Made by a program: the position numbers and the translations under genes. From Betaproteobacteria bacterium (GTDB lineage Bacteria > Pseudomonadota > Gammaproteobacteria > Burkholderiales > JAEUOS01), in NCBI GenBank assembly GCA_028292405.1, contig JAQGMJ010000058.1, positions 1-64,000 of the forward strand: a DNA stretch of 64,000 nt, given 5' to 3'. Under the pieces are notes generated by a model that saw only the letters and a list, made by a program, of their open reading frames with translations, searched no databases and was not told the DNA's origin. Positions 32,472 to 41,609 of this stretch are shown here, piece by piece (positions within the stretch are counted from its first letter, which is position 1; every line of letters begins with the position of its first letter).

Positions 32472-32954
32472 ATGACCCAAATCGACCCCAAACTCGACCT
32501 CGTGCTGGAACGCGTCATCGACGTCGCCCCCGAACTGGTCTGGGGCGCCTGGACCCAGCCCGAGCACATCAAGAAATGGTTCACCCCCGTGCCCTGGCAG
32601 ACGGTCGAATGCGAGATCGACCTCAAGCCCGGCGGCATTTTCCGCACCGTGATGCGCGGCCCCGACGGCGAGCAGATGCCCAACGCCGGCTGTTATCTCG
32701 AGATCGTGCCCAACCGCAAACTGGTGTGGACCAGCGCGCTCTCTCCCGGCTTTCGCCCGCAGGCGAGCGAGACCCCGGTGCCCTTCGTTTTCACGGCGAT
32801 CATCGCGATGGTCCCGGAGGGCAAAGGCACGCGCTATACCGCCACCGTAATGCACGGCAGTGCGGAATCAGCGAAGCAACATGCGGAGATGGGCTTTTAC
32901 GAGGGCTGGGGCAAGGCGCTGGACCAGCTGGTCGAAGCGGCGAAGAAGTTCTAG
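32472..32954 (+). CDS. SRPBCC/AHSA1-domain protein
   Basis: 160 residues. Helix-grip fold recognisable from [28 protein letters not shown], then [11 protein letters not shown] and a late [10 protein letters not shown]. Members (activator of Hsp90 ATPase homology, PF08327) bind small hydrophobic ligands; the physiological role in bacteria is mostly unknown. AAGGAG lies 6 bases before the ATG. Divergent from the acyl-CoA synthetase. Confidence 0.88.
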   Translation: MTQIDPKLDLVLERVIDVAPELVWGAWTQPEHIKKWFTPVPWQTVECEIDLKPGGIFRTVMRGPDGEQMPNAGCYLEIVPNRKLVWTSALSPGFRPQASETPVPFVFTAIIAMVPEGKGTRYTATVMHGSAESAKQHAEMGFYEGWGKALDQLVEAAKKF

Positions 32955-32996
32955 GGCTGCGGGGGCAAAGTGTCCCGCAAGAGGCCGACGCGCCGG

Positions 32997-34199
32997 CTAG
33001 TGCGCGCGGCGCCGTGCCCCGCGCGCGCCGGCCTTCGACGGCGCCTTGGGTGCGGCGCTCGCCGCACCACCCGTCGCCTCCTTCTTGCGCGCCTTCAGCG
33101 ACTCCGCCAATTGCTGCGCCAGCGGCTCGTCCGCCCGCGCCTGCGCTTCGTGCAGGAAGGCGAGCAGCCGCGCTTCCTCGCGCCGCAGCCGGCGATCGAG
33201 CTTGGCGGCGCCGGCCTTCTCGTCGGCCAGCAACTCGCCGCTGCTGAAGTTCTGCAGCACCGCCGGGTGCACATAGGCCTTGCGGCACACCGCCGGCGTA
33301 TTGCCCAGGCGCTGCGCCACTTCGCGCAGGGTTGCCACCACCTGGCTCTTCGCCTCGCGCTGGGTATCGAAATCCACGCCGGAGAGGCGCGCCAAAGCCA
33401 GCGCGCTGCCGGCCCAGGTGCGGTAGTCCTTGGCGCTGAACTCGGCGCCGGAAATCTCGCGCAGGTAATCGTTCACGTCCGCCGAGTCGATGCCGTGGCG
33501 CACGCCGTCTTCATCCAGGTACTGGAACAGCTCCTGCCCCGGAATCTCCAGGCACTGGCGGATGATCGCCGCGATGCGCGCGTTGCGGAATTTCACATGA
33601 TGCTCAACCCCGCTTTTGCCGCGAAAGTGGAAGCTGATTTGCGTGTTCTTCACTTCCACATGCCGGTTGCGCAAGGTGGTCAGGCCGAAGCTGCGGTTGG
33701 CGCGCGCGTATTCCTCGTTGCCGACGCGGATCAGCGTGACATCGAGCAGATGCACGATGGTCGCCAGCAGCTTTGCGCGCGGCATGCCTTCCAGCTTGAG
33801 GTCGCGCTTCACCCGCGCACGAATCTTCGGCAGCGCCTGGCCGAACTCCAGCAGGCGGCCGTACTTGTCGGCGTCGCGCATCTCGCGCCAGCGCGCGTGA
33901 TAACGGTATTGCTTGCGGCCGCGCGCATCGCGCCCGGTCGCCTGGATATGGCCGCGCGGGTCCGGGCAGATCCACACATCGGTATACGCCGGCGGCACCG
34001 CCAGCTTGTTGATGCGGCGGATCTCGTCTTCATCCTTGATGCGGCTGCCCTTGGTGTCGAAAAAGGCAAAGTGGCCCCCCATCCGCTTGCGGCGGATGCC
34101 GGGGCGGCTGTCGTCCACGTAGCGCAGCTGCGCTTCGCGCAAGGCTTCGGGTGGAAGGCCGGCGGGGCCGGCTGGGGTCGGGTTGTTCATGGGGGGCAT
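32997..34199 (-). CDS. DNA topoisomerase IB
   Basis: 400 residues from the ATG at 34199; the open frame further upstream is Arg/Pro-rich and not conserved-looking. Eukaryote/poxvirus-like bacterial topoisomerase IB: N-terminal domain R-Y-V-D-D-S-R-P-G-I-R-R-K-R, D-P-R-G-H-I-Q-A-T-G-R-D-A-R-G-R-K-Q-Y-R-Y-H, then the catalytic domain with R-V-G-N-E-E-Y and the nucleophile Tyr309 in V-C-R-K-A-Y-V-H-P. It relaxes supercoils by nicking one strand through a 3'-phosphotyrosine. A lysine/alanine-rich C-terminal tail (last 35 residues) is probably non-specific DNA binding. Confidence 0.93.
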   Translation of the reverse strand: MPPMNNPTPAGPAGLPPEALREAQLRYVDDSRPGIRRKRMGGHFAFFDTKGSRIKDEDEIRRINKLAVPPAYTDVWICPDPRGHIQATGRDARGRKQYRYHARWREMRDADKYGRLLEFGQALPKIRARVKRDLKLEGMPRAKLLATIVHLLDVTLIRVGNEEYARANRSFGLTTLRNRHVEVKNTQISFHFRGKSGVEHHVKFRNARIAAIIRQCLEIPGQELFQYLDEDGVRHGIDSADVNDYLREISGAEFSAKDYRTWAGSALALARLSGVDFDTQREAKSQVVATLREVAQRLGNTPAVCRKAYVHPAVLQNFSSGELLADEKAGAAKLDRRLRREEARLLAFLHEAQARADEPLAQQLAESLKARKKEATGGAASAAPKAPSKAGARGARRRAH

Positions 34200-34340
34200 G
34201 ATCTGTGCGCCACCCGGCAATTTCAAGGGCAGCTTGGGCGCAAGTGTAGGAATCAGCGCCCCGTCCGGCCTGTCGCCGCAGTGCGGATTGGGGTGTCGGC
34301 GGCGGACTACAACCTGGGCGCTACGCCCCACGCCCCATAA

Positions 34341-34376
34341 AAGGCGCGGGGCCGGCGTATGCCGGCCCCGAGCTTT
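34341..34376. terminator. Intrinsic terminator between aldolase and topoisomerase genes
   Basis: Stem GGGGCCGGC (34348-34356), loop GTAT, GCCGGCCCC (34361-34369), flanked by AAAAGG on the left and CTTTT on the right. It serves the minus-strand aldolase gene at 34418. Confidence 0.75.
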
Positions 34377-34417
34377 TGCCGCAGTTGCCCCGCGGCAGAC
34401 GCGACGTTTGCTGATTG

Positions 34418-35197
34418 TTACTGTTTGTAAGACTGGTCCTGTCTATCCAGCATGCGCAGCAGCGCATCCCAATCCTTGCCGATCGACGGCCGATTCGGGC
34501 GTTCGAAATGCTTGGCCACCTTCTCGCCGACTTCCGCCGAGGCCAGGCGCAACTCCGCCCCGCCGCTCATCGCCGCGATCTGCGCCTGGCAGGCGCGTTC
34601 CAGGTAATACATGTTGTCGAAGGCTTCGCGCACGGTCTTGCCGGTGGTCAAGAGGCCATGGTTGCGCAGGATCATCGCGGAAAGGCTGCCCATGTCCGCC
34701 ACCAGGCGCTCGCGCTCTTCCAGGTCCAGCGCCACGCCTTCGTAGTCGTGATAGGCGATACGGTTGTAGAAGCGCATCGAGTGCTGCGACAGCGGCAACA
34801 GGCCGTTCTTCTGCGCCGAGACGGCGATGCCGTCGCGCGTATGCGTATGCATCACGCAGGCCACGTCCTCGCGCGCGGCGTGGATGGCGCTATGGATCAC
34901 ATAGCCGGCCGGGTTGATGCCGTAGCCGGTGGGGTCTTCCAGCACGTTGCCCTCGAGGTCCACCTTCACCAGCGAAGAGGCGGTGATCTCGTCGAACATC
35001 AGGCCGTAGGCGTTGATCAGGAAGTGGTGCTCCGGACCCGGCACCCGCGCCGAAATGTGGGTGTGGATCAGGTCCGTCATGCGGTGCGCCGCGGCCAGGC
35101 GGTAGCAGGCGGCCAGTTGCACGCGCTGTTCCCACTCCTCTTTGGTCAAGCGTTCCTTGAGCGGCTTGGTGTTCAGCTTGCTGACGACGGCGTTCAT
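34418..35197 (-). CDS. Class II aldolase/adducin-family protein
   Basis: 259 residues, a clear paralogue of the protein at 27745. Both share L-A-A-C-Y-R-L, H-I-S-A-R-V-P-G, F-L-I-N-x-x-G-x-M, E-I-T-A-S-S-L-x-K-V, the metal site H-T-H-T and R-N-H-G-L-L. Metal-dependent aldolase or decarboxylase-type activity on an unknown hydroxyacid is expected. It is the only gene between a terminator and the binding-protein gene upstream, both on the minus strand, so it could be co-expressed with that receptor. Confidence 0.88.
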   Translation of the reverse strand: MNAVVSKLNTKPLKERLTKEEWEQRVQLAACYRLAAAHRMTDLIHTHISARVPGPEHHFLINAYGLMFDEITASSLVKVDLEGNVLEDPTGYGINPAGYVIHSAIHAAREDVACVMHTHTRDGIAVSAQKNGLLPLSQHSMRFYNRIAYHDYEGVALDLEERERLVADMGSLSAMILRNHGLLTTGKTVREAFDNMYYLERACQAQIAAMSGGAELRLASAEVGEKVAKHFERPNRPSIGKDWDALLRMLDRQDQSYKQ

Positions 35198-35358
35198 CGG
35201 AGTCTCCTGTTATTCGAAGGGCGCCTCGAGCGGCGCTGCTGAAAAATTGTGCGAATCATTGTACCCCCGGCCGTCCCGGGTTGGCCGGTGGTGTGCTTAT
35301 GGGCTGCGTAAATGGGGGACAGCCCGAGGAGACAGCCCGGGGACAGTCCCGCCATCGC

Positions 35359-36609
35359 CTATTCCAGATACCGCGAAGCCGGCTGATCCCGCGAATACTG
35401 CGGCCCGCTCATGAACGCCTTCGGCTCATAGGTAAAGAACTGCGTGACGTTGGGCACGGTTTCCACCGTGGTATTGATGAGTTGTCCATTCTTCCGCTCC
35501 ACCTTGCGGATGTAGATGCTCATCACCGGCTTGCCGAACTCGTCGAAGCGGATCGGCCCCATCGGCCCGGTCTTCAGGCTGACGCTATGCAGCGCCTTGA
35601 CGAAGCCGGCCTTGTCCTCGAACCTGCCCTTGATGGCCTCCATCGCCGCTTCCAGCACCAGTCCGGCGGTATAGGTCCCGGCGGTGTAGAAGCCCGGCGT
35701 CACGTTATAGGCCTTCTCGATTCCCGCGACGAACTTGTGGTTGTCCGGCGTATCGATGCCGGCGGAGTACCAGCTCGCCGACCACACGCCCAGGGCCTCG
35801 TCGCCCATGTTCTTCAGCACGCCCTCGTCCACCGCGGTGGGGTTGCCGAACACCGGCGTCTTGCCCTTGGCCGTGTAGTCCTGGTAGACACGCAAAAAGC
35901 GCGCGCCGTTGATGCCGGCGAAACCGGCGTAGATGCCGTCCACGTTCGTCTTCAGTTGCCCGACATAGACGCCGTACTCCGGCGTATTCAGCGGCGACCA
36001 CAGCTTCTGCACCACCTTGCCGCCGTTGTCCTCGAAGGCCTTCTGGAAACCGGCCGCGCCCTCGTGCCCGTAGGCAAAGTCGTCGGCGATCATCGCCATG
36101 CGCTTCACCCCCAGCTTTTTCGCGGCGTATTGCCCCAGCACGTGCATCGGCTGCGCGGCGGTGCCGGCGGCGTGGATCACGTATTCGCTCTTCTTCTTTT
36201 GCGCCAGGTCATTCTGCGCGGCCGAAGTGGGGGTGATCAGCGGCACCTTGGCGGCGGCGATGTAGTCGTCGATCGCCAGCGCCTCGAAGGTCGCCAGCGG
36301 GCCGATCACCACATTCACGTGCTCGCGCTCGATCAGCTCCTGCGTCTTGCTCTTGGCCTGCGCCGGCTGGCCGCCGGTGTCGGCAATGATCAGCTCGACC
36401 TTGCGCCCGCCCAGCATGTTGCCGCGCTCTTTCAGAAAGAGCTCGATGCCCTGTTCCATCTGCTTGCCGCCGGAAGCCAGCGGCCCGGTGCGCACGGTCA
36501 AAAAGCCGATCTTCAAGGGCGCGCCCTGGGCGGCGGCCGGGGCCGGAACGGCCACGCCCGCGAGGGCGGCAAGGAATAGGGATACCAGCAAGCCTGCTTG
36601 TCTGCGCAT
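35359..36609 (-). CDS. ABC transporter substrate-binding protein, LivK type
   Basis: 416 residues with a signal peptide (M-R-R-Q-A-G-L-L-V-S, cleavage after A-A-A-Q). Periplasmic-binding fold type I: I-G-F-L-T-V-R-T-G-P-L-A-S-G-G, V-N-V-V-I-G-P-L-A-T, and M-A-M-I-A-D-D-F-A-Y-G-H-E-G. It belongs to the branched-chain amino-acid/amide/aromatic-acid receptors. No permease or ATPase genes are near, so it must use components coded elsewhere. The ligand cannot be named. Confidence 0.9.
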   Translation of the reverse strand: MRRQAGLLVSLFLAALAGVAVPAPAAAQGAPLKIGFLTVRTGPLASGGKQMEQGIELFLKERGNMLGGRKVELIIADTGGQPAQAKSKTQELIEREHVNVVIGPLATFEALAIDDYIAAAKVPLITPTSAAQNDLAQKKKSEYVIHAAGTAAQPMHVLGQYAAKKLGVKRMAMIADDFAYGHEGAAGFQKAFEDNGGKVVQKLWSPLNTPEYGVYVGQLKTNVDGIYAGFAGINGARFLRVYQDYTAKGKTPVFGNPTAVDEGVLKNMGDEALGVWSASWYSAGIDTPDNHKFVAGIEKAYNVTPGFYTAGTYTAGLVLEAAMEAIKGRFEDKAGFVKALHSVSLKTGPMGPIRFDEFGKPVMSIYIRKVERKNGQLINTTVETVPNVTQFFTYEPKAFMSGPQYSRDQPASRYLE

Positions 36610-36743
36610 GTCGTCTCCGATGTAATTTTTATGTTGCTGATGCGGTCTACGCGCGCTGGACTGCGGCGGATGCAGGGGCGCGCCTTCCCTGCTCCGGGTA
36701 TTGCAAATACGGCTGAAAATGCGGCAGCTTGCTTCGCGGCGGC

Positions 36744-37529
36744 CTAATGCACCGCGATGAATTCCAGGATCAGCCTCACCAGGTCATCCGGCTGCTCCAG
36801 CATCGGGCAATGGCCCGAATTGACGATCTCGCGGTACTCCGCGCCGGGAATCAGCCGCGCCACCTCCTGCGCCAGCGCCGGAACGGTGGTCAGGTCCAGC
36901 GCCCCGCACATCACCCGCGCCGGATTCTTGATCGTTGGCAGACTCGGCGTCAAATCCATCTGCGCCAGCGCCAGGCAGGCGCGCGCGAAGCACTGCGCAT
37001 CGACTTGCCCCAAACGTTCCTTGCGCACTTTCACCGTCTCCGGCTGCGCCTGCTGGAAGGCCGGCGGAAACATCCGGCCGATGGCCGCGTCCAGCACCGC
37101 GCCCATGCCCTCGCTCTTCACCTTTTGCGCCATGCCGCGAAACGGCGCCCGTCCCGCTTCCGGAAACGCCGGCACGCAATCGGCCACCAGCAGGCGGCGG
37201 AATTTGTTGCCGTGGCGGATCGCCAGTTCCAGCGCCACGAAGGCGCCGAAGCCGTTGGCGAACACGTCGGTGGAGATCGGCAGCTTGAGCGCGTCCATCA
37301 CGCCCGCCACGTGGTCGGCCACGTCGGCGACGGAATTGAGTTCGGCCGGCGTCGAAGCGCCGAAGCCGGGGAGGTTTATTGTGGTGACGCGTCTCGCTTC
37401 ACTCAGGTCCGGCAGCACCTTTTCATACACGCTCATTTCGGTGAGCAGCGAATGGATCAGCAGCAGGTCCGGCCCGGCGCCGACTTGCTCGTATTCGACC
37501 GTCAGGCCGTTGTAGGTGAGGCTTGCCAT
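36744..37529 (-). CDS. Alpha/beta-hydrolase-fold protein lacking the nucleophile Ser
   Basis: 261 residues, built like 3-oxoadipate enol-lactonase and related hydrolases: I-N-L-P-G-F-G-A-S near 51-59, an acid candidate in G-A-L-D-L-T-T, and His in N-S-G-H-C-P-M-L-E-Q-P. At the nucleophile elbow, however, the G-x-S-x-G motif reads A-N-G-F-G (91-95): Gly93 (codon GGC) stands where Ser is expected. One base change (AGC to GGC) would explain this. The protein is therefore either inactive, a binding protein, or an enzyme with another mechanism. Transcribed in the same direction as the binding-protein gene. Confidence 0.85.
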   Translation of the reverse strand: MASLTYNGLTVEYEQVGAGPDLLLIHSLLTEMSVYEKVLPDLSEARRVTTINLPGFGASTPAELNSVADVADHVAGVMDALKLPISTDVFANGFGAFVALELAIRHGNKFRRLLVADCVPAFPEAGRAPFRGMAQKVKSEGMGAVLDAAIGRMFPPAFQQAQPETVKVRKERLGQVDAQCFARACLALAQMDLTPSLPTIKNPARVMCGALDLTTVPALAQEVARLIPGAEYREIVNSGHCPMLEQPDDLVRLILEFIAVH

Positions 37530-37624
37530 ACGTCTCCCGGAATTTCAGTGTTTCCTAATTTTATTAGACTGCGCGCAGGGCAGTCGGCCGGGCATTGTAC
37601 TCCCGGTATTTGCGGCGAAAATTC

Positions 37625-39001
37625 CTATTGCGGCAGGCCGCCCAGGGCCGGATTTTTGGCCAACGCCGACACCGTTTGCGCGTTGTCAGTGCAGATCCGG
37701 CGAAACGCCACGCTGATGCGCTGGTCCGCCGCGGCGAGCTGCCAGAACTCGATGGCGGCACCGGCCGCCTCGTGCCAGGGCGTCTCTTCGGCGGGCAGCG
37801 GCAGCGGCGGCGCGAAGTGACGCACCGGCAACTCCACCCCGCGCACCGGCGCATAGAACATCGGCAGCACGTCGTACACCGGCGCGAGCTTGAGGCCGGG
37901 GCGAAAGGCCAGGTTGCCGTCGTGCATGTCGGTGTTGCCGATCAGCTGGCCGAAATGCCAAAGGCGAGCGATGTCCCGTTCGCCGTCGGCATCGATCAGC
38001 CCGCGCTCGCGCAAGGCAGCCGCTCCTACTGTCCACGGCCGGCCGCCGAGGCCGAACAGCGCGGCGCTCAGCGCCAGCCAGGAGCACACCGGCGAGCGGC
38101 CGAAGGCGCCGTGACGGTCGAAGCGCCGCACCTCAAGAAAGGTGCGGCGGCCCGCCTGCATGACGCGGCTGGCCGAGGCTTCGATGCCGAGGCGCCGCGC
38201 CACCACTTCCAGCGCGAGGTGCTCGCACACCAGCAGGTCGGCAAAGCGCAGCGCGCCGGCGGAATCGTCCGCGCCGGAAAACTTGACGATCAGGTGCGCG
38301 GGCTCGCCCTCGATCATCCGCCGCGCGGTGAACTTGGGAAGGTCGCCGCCGGCCGAAGAACCGGCGAGGCCGGTCGTCAGCGCAGCCTCGGCGCGCTCCA
38401 GATAAGCCGCTTCGACGTCGCTGCCGATAAAATCGCCGCCCGCCTGCGCTTGCGCCAGAAAGCGCCGGTAAGCCGGCTCGCCCAGGATCAGGTCGCCCGG
38501 CAAGTCGTCGCCCAGCAGCATCATCGCAATCAGGGCGTCGTCTTCCGACCAGCTGTCCGGGTTCTCCGCCACCTGCAAGGCAGTAGCATTGCGGCGCGCG
38601 AACTGGCGGCCCAGGAACCCCTGGGGCCGCATGTCCGCCAGCGGGTAGGGCAGGCCCTCGAACCAGCCGTCGGCCATTTTCCCGGGCAGCGGCCAGTCGA
38701 AGCCGGCGGTGAATTTCAGCGCGCAACCTTGCGGGTATATCAAATCCAGCTGCGCGATTTCGCTGCCGCGCCCCGCGATATCGATACGAAACAGCGGCAG
38801 CGGTGCTTCGCTCCCGCGCAGCGCGCGGCGCGCCGCATAGGCCATGCGCCGTGCGCGGCCGCGCGTCACCACCGCCGCGCCCAGGGCGTGGATTCCCCGC
38901 GTCATGGTGGGCCGGCTCACGTCCAGACGGGCGAGCAAATCCGCGGCCGGCAGGCGGTGTGCCAGGCGCAAGGCAGTCAGAATCTCGGTCCGATTAAACA
39001 T
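37625..39001 (-). CDS. yjjJ: HipA-family kinase-like protein, YjjJ type
   Basis: 458 residues from the ATG at 39001. Residues 5-45 form a winged helix (T-E-I-L-T-A-L, V-S-R-P-T-M-T-R-G-I), fused to a HipA-like kinase. G-S-S-A-G-G-D-L-P-K-F (214-224) is the Ser/Gly-rich loop that is autophosphorylated in HipA. G-N-T-D-M-H-D-G-N (355-363) is the catalytic loop and P-V-Y-D (374-377) the metal-binding motif. The DNA-binding and kinase parts are in one chain, as in E. coli YjjJ, so no separate HipB is expected. Paired direct repeats in front of the gene are probable autoregulatory sites. Confidence 0.88.
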   Translation of the reverse strand: MFNRTEILTALRLAHRLPAADLLARLDVSRPTMTRGIHALGAAVVTRGRARRMAYAARRALRGSEAPLPLFRIDIAGRGSEIAQLDLIYPQGCALKFTAGFDWPLPGKMADGWFEGLPYPLADMRPQGFLGRQFARRNATALQVAENPDSWSEDDALIAMMLLGDDLPGDLILGEPAYRRFLAQAQAGGDFIGSDVEAAYLERAEAALTTGLAGSSAGGDLPKFTARRMIEGEPAHLIVKFSGADDSAGALRFADLLVCEHLALEVVARRLGIEASASRVMQAGRRTFLEVRRFDRHGAFGRSPVCSWLALSAALFGLGGRPWTVGAAALRERGLIDADGERDIARLWHFGQLIGNTDMHDGNLAFRPGLKLAPVYDVLPMFYAPVRGVELPVRHFAPPLPLPAEETPWHEAAGAAIEFWQLAAADQRISVAFRRICTDNAQTVSALAKNPALGGLPQ

Positions 39002-39388
39002 TCGCAATTATGAACCAATTAATGAACCGATCTAGTCGACGGTTGTGAGATCGATCTTACATCAAATTATCAAAATTTATGAACTGATTTATGAACCGAT
39101 AAATGAAGAGAAACCGGCGGTGCGCGGGCCTGCCTTGGGGCTCGTGTCCCCAGGCCCGTATCAGCCTTCCGCCCAAGGTCCGGGGCACCCGCCGCGCCCA
39201 TCTGCTTATGCACGCGGCGCAGGATTAGGGATGGCCTTTTGCGCTCCGGCGTTAGATCATTCGGGTCCGCCGCCGGCCCGTCGCCGCTGCGCCAAAACGG
39301 GTAGGGGCACCGCCGGCCGCACTGCGCAATGCTGCCTTTACCAAACACGCTTTCTTAATAATCAGACCTGCCGGGAGACCACCCCCCT
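39002..39388. other. Divergent promoter region of yjjJ and the catabolic operon
   Basis: 387 bases. The first 110 are AT-rich and hold four copies of an ATGAACYRAT motif described separately. The remainder is GC-rich, with a large imperfect hairpin (about 39125-39155) and no gene. The AT patch at 39350-39365 before the Bug gene could be part of its promoter. Confidence 0.4.
39008..39100. promoter_or_regulatory. Paired direct repeats, probable YjjJ operators
   Basis: Copies of ATGAACCAAT, ATGAACCGAT, ATGAACTGAT and ATGAACCGAT begin at 39010, 39022, 39079 and 39091. They form two pairs, each with 12-base spacing, 69 bases apart, immediately before the yjjJ start codon. Confidence 0.6.
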
Positions 39389-40390
39389 ATGCCGCATCCC
39401 CATCATCGCCCGCGTGCCGCCGCGTCTATGCCGGCCGTTGCGCTCGCTGTTGCGCTTGCCGCCGCCAGCCTCCCCGCCCTCGCCCAGCCCGCCAAATATC
39501 CCGCCCGCCCCGTCACCATCCTGGTCGGCGTACCCGCCGGTGGCGCCGTCGATGCCGTCGCCCGCGCCGCCGCGCAGGAACTCACCAAGACCCTCGGCGT
39601 CTCCGTGCTGGTGGACAACCGCGCCGGCGCCTCCGGCATGATCGCCAGCGACTACGTCGCCAAGGCCGCGCCGGACGGCTACACCCTGCTGGTCGGCAGC
39701 CAGACCCACCTCGCCGTTGTCCCGCAGATGCTGAAAAAGCCGCCCTTCGATCCGGCGAAAGACCTGGCCGCCGTCGCCCCCATCGCGCGCTCGCCACTGC
39801 TGCTGGTGGTGAACAACAACCTGCCCGCCAAATCGGTCAAGGACGTGATCGCGCTGGCGAAGGCCAAGCCCGGCGAACTCAACGCCGGGTCAGGGGGCGC
39901 CGGCACCACCGTGCACATGGCGATGGAGCTTTTCTCCTCCATGGCCCAGGTGAAAATCACCAACGTCAGCTACAAGGGCGAAGCCCCGGCGCTGACCGAC
40001 CTGATCGGCGGCCAGCTCTCGCTGATGTTCCCCAACCTCTCCGCCGGCCTGCCGTTCGTCAAGGCGGGCAAGATTCGCGCGCTGGCCGTCACCAGCGCCG
40101 AGCGCTCCGCCGCCGCGCCCGAGCTGCCGGCCATCGCCGAGACCCTGCCGGGCTATGACTCGCAAACCTGGTTTGGTCTCTTCGCCCCCACCGGCACGCC
40201 GAAAGACATCGTCGCGCGCCTGTCCGCCGACGTGGTCAAGATGCAGGCCAACGGCGAACTCAAGCAGCGCCTGGGCGAGCAGGGCATCGCCTTTTTTCCC
40301 GGTACGTCGGCGCAGTTCGACACCTATGTGAAAAGCGAAATCGCCAAGTGGGGCAAGGTGATCCGCGACAACCATATCCAGACCGACTGA
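39389..40390 (+). CDS. Bug/TctC-family periplasmic solute receptor
   Basis: 333 residues; first gene of a six-gene + strand unit. Signal sequence of about 32 residues ending L-A-Q-P. Family pieces: Y-P-A-R-P-V-T-I-L-V-G-V-P-A-G-G-A-V-D, A-G-A-S-G-M-I-A-S, D-G-Y-T-L-L-V-G, S-Y-K-G-E-A-P-A-L, and W-F-G-L-F-A-P-T-G-T-P. It should capture the carboxylate used by the downstream enzymes. Confidence 0.93.
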   Translation: MPHPHHRPRAAASMPAVALAVALAAASLPALAQPAKYPARPVTILVGVPAGGAVDAVARAAAQELTKTLGVSVLVDNRAGASGMIASDYVAKAAPDGYTLLVGSQTHLAVVPQMLKKPPFDPAKDLAAVAPIARSPLLLVVNNNLPAKSVKDVIALAKAKPGELNAGSGGAGTTVHMAMELFSSMAQVKITNVSYKGEAPALTDLIGGQLSLMFPNLSAGLPFVKAGKIRALAVTSAERSAAAPELPAIAETLPGYDSQTWFGLFAPTGTPKDIVARLSADVVKMQANGELKQRLGEQGIAFFPGTSAQFDTYVKSEIAKWGKVIRDNHIQTD

Positions 40391-40426
40391 CCGTAAACCC
40401 CTCAACGCAACGAAGCAAAAGACAAC

Positions 40427-41539
40427 ATGGAAAAACTCGTCCACATCCCCGCCGACGTCGTGCGCAAGCAGATCGTCGGCATCCTCACCGGCTGGGGCAT
40501 GGACCCGCAGGCCATCGAGACCACCGCCACCGTGATGATCGAGACCGACCTCTCCGGCGTCGATTCCCACGGCGTATCCATGCTGATGGACTACGACAAC
40601 TCGCGCATCAAGGGCAAGCTCAACGTCCATGCGGTGCCGCGCATCGTGCGCCAGAACGCCGTCACCGCGCTGATCGACGCCGACGCCGGCCTGGGCCACC
40701 CGGCCGCCGCGCTCGGCATGCGCACCGCCATCGAGAAAGCCAAGGCGCTGGGCGTGGCCGTCGTCACCGTGCGCAACTCGCATCACTTCGGCGCCGCCGG
40801 CTACTACGCCAACTTGGCCGCGCAAGAGGGGCTGATCGGCATGGTCACTTCCGCCACCCGCTCGATCAACACCGTGCCCACGCGCGGGCGCGACGCCGTG
40901 CTGGGCACCAACCCCATCGCCTTCGCCGCCCCGGCCAAGCGCAACCGCCCCTTCCTGCTCGACATGGCCACCGCCACCGTCGCCGCCAACAAGGTGCGCG
41001 TGTACGAACTCAACGGCAAGCCCGTGCCCGCCGGCTGGGTGCTCGACGGCGCCGGCGTGCCCATCACCGAGCCGACGCATGCGGTCGATACCCTGTTCAA
41101 GCGCAAGCCGAACCTGGGCGGCGGCCTGGCCCCCGTGGGCGGCACCGAAGACACCGGCGGCTACAAGGGCTACGGCCTGGGCATGCTGGCGCACATCCTC
41201 GGCGGCCCGCTCTCCGGCTCCTCCTTCTCGCCGATCCGCGTCAAGACGCAAAAGCCGCAAGACCCGGACAACCTCGGCCACTTCTTCATGGCCATCGACC
41301 CGCGCCAGTTCCGCGAAGAAGGCGAGTTCGAGGAAGACCTCGACATGGCCATCGACTTCCTGCACGCCGTCACGCCGATCGACCCGCAAAAGCCCGTGCT
41401 GGTGCCCGGCGACCCCGAAGCGATGAAGCGCGCCGACCGCCTGAAAAACGGCATCCCGATGCCGGTGACCCTGGTGGCCAAGCTCGAAGAAGTCGCCCAG
41501 CGCGCGGAGACGCCGTTCCTGCTCGGCGCGCACCGCTGA
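40427..41539 (+). CDS. Ldh2-family NAD(P)-dependent hydroxyacid dehydrogenase
   Basis: 370 residues of the malate/L-sulfolactate/ureidoglycolate dehydrogenase family, which has a fold different from classical lactate dehydrogenase. Key pieces: D-L-S-G-V-D-S-H-G-V-S (His48), R-N-S-H-H-F-G-A-A-G-Y-Y, G-T-N-P-I-A-F-A-A-P and the G-G-Y-K-G-Y-G-L motif. It oxidises an L- or (R)-2-hydroxyacid to a 2-oxo acid in the cytoplasm. Starts 36 bases after the Bug gene. A second dehydrogenase of an unrelated family is in the same operon. Confidence 0.92.
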   Translation: MEKLVHIPADVVRKQIVGILTGWGMDPQAIETTATVMIETDLSGVDSHGVSMLMDYDNSRIKGKLNVHAVPRIVRQNAVTALIDADAGLGHPAAALGMRTAIEKAKALGVAVVTVRNSHHFGAAGYYANLAAQEGLIGMVTSATRSINTVPTRGRDAVLGTNPIAFAAPAKRNRPFLLDMATATVAANKVRVYELNGKPVPAGWVLDGAGVPITEPTHAVDTLFKRKPNLGGGLAPVGGTEDTGGYKGYGLGMLAHILGGPLSGSSFSPIRVKTQKPQDPDNLGHFFMAIDPRQFREEGEFEEDLDMAIDFLHAVTPIDPQKPVLVPGDPEAMKRADRLKNGIPMPVTLVAKLEEVAQRAETPFLLGAHR

Positions 41540-41609
41540 TTTTTTTTTGCGCCCCCGGCCGGTCAGTCCGCACTGATTTCTTGTCTCACTAATTCGTAGG
41601 CCCCAACGC

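Noticed and set aside
31010-33247. 745-codon + strand frame opposite the acyl-CoA synthetase
   Set aside because: Antisense shadow that also runs through the AHSA1-type gene in the wrong frame.
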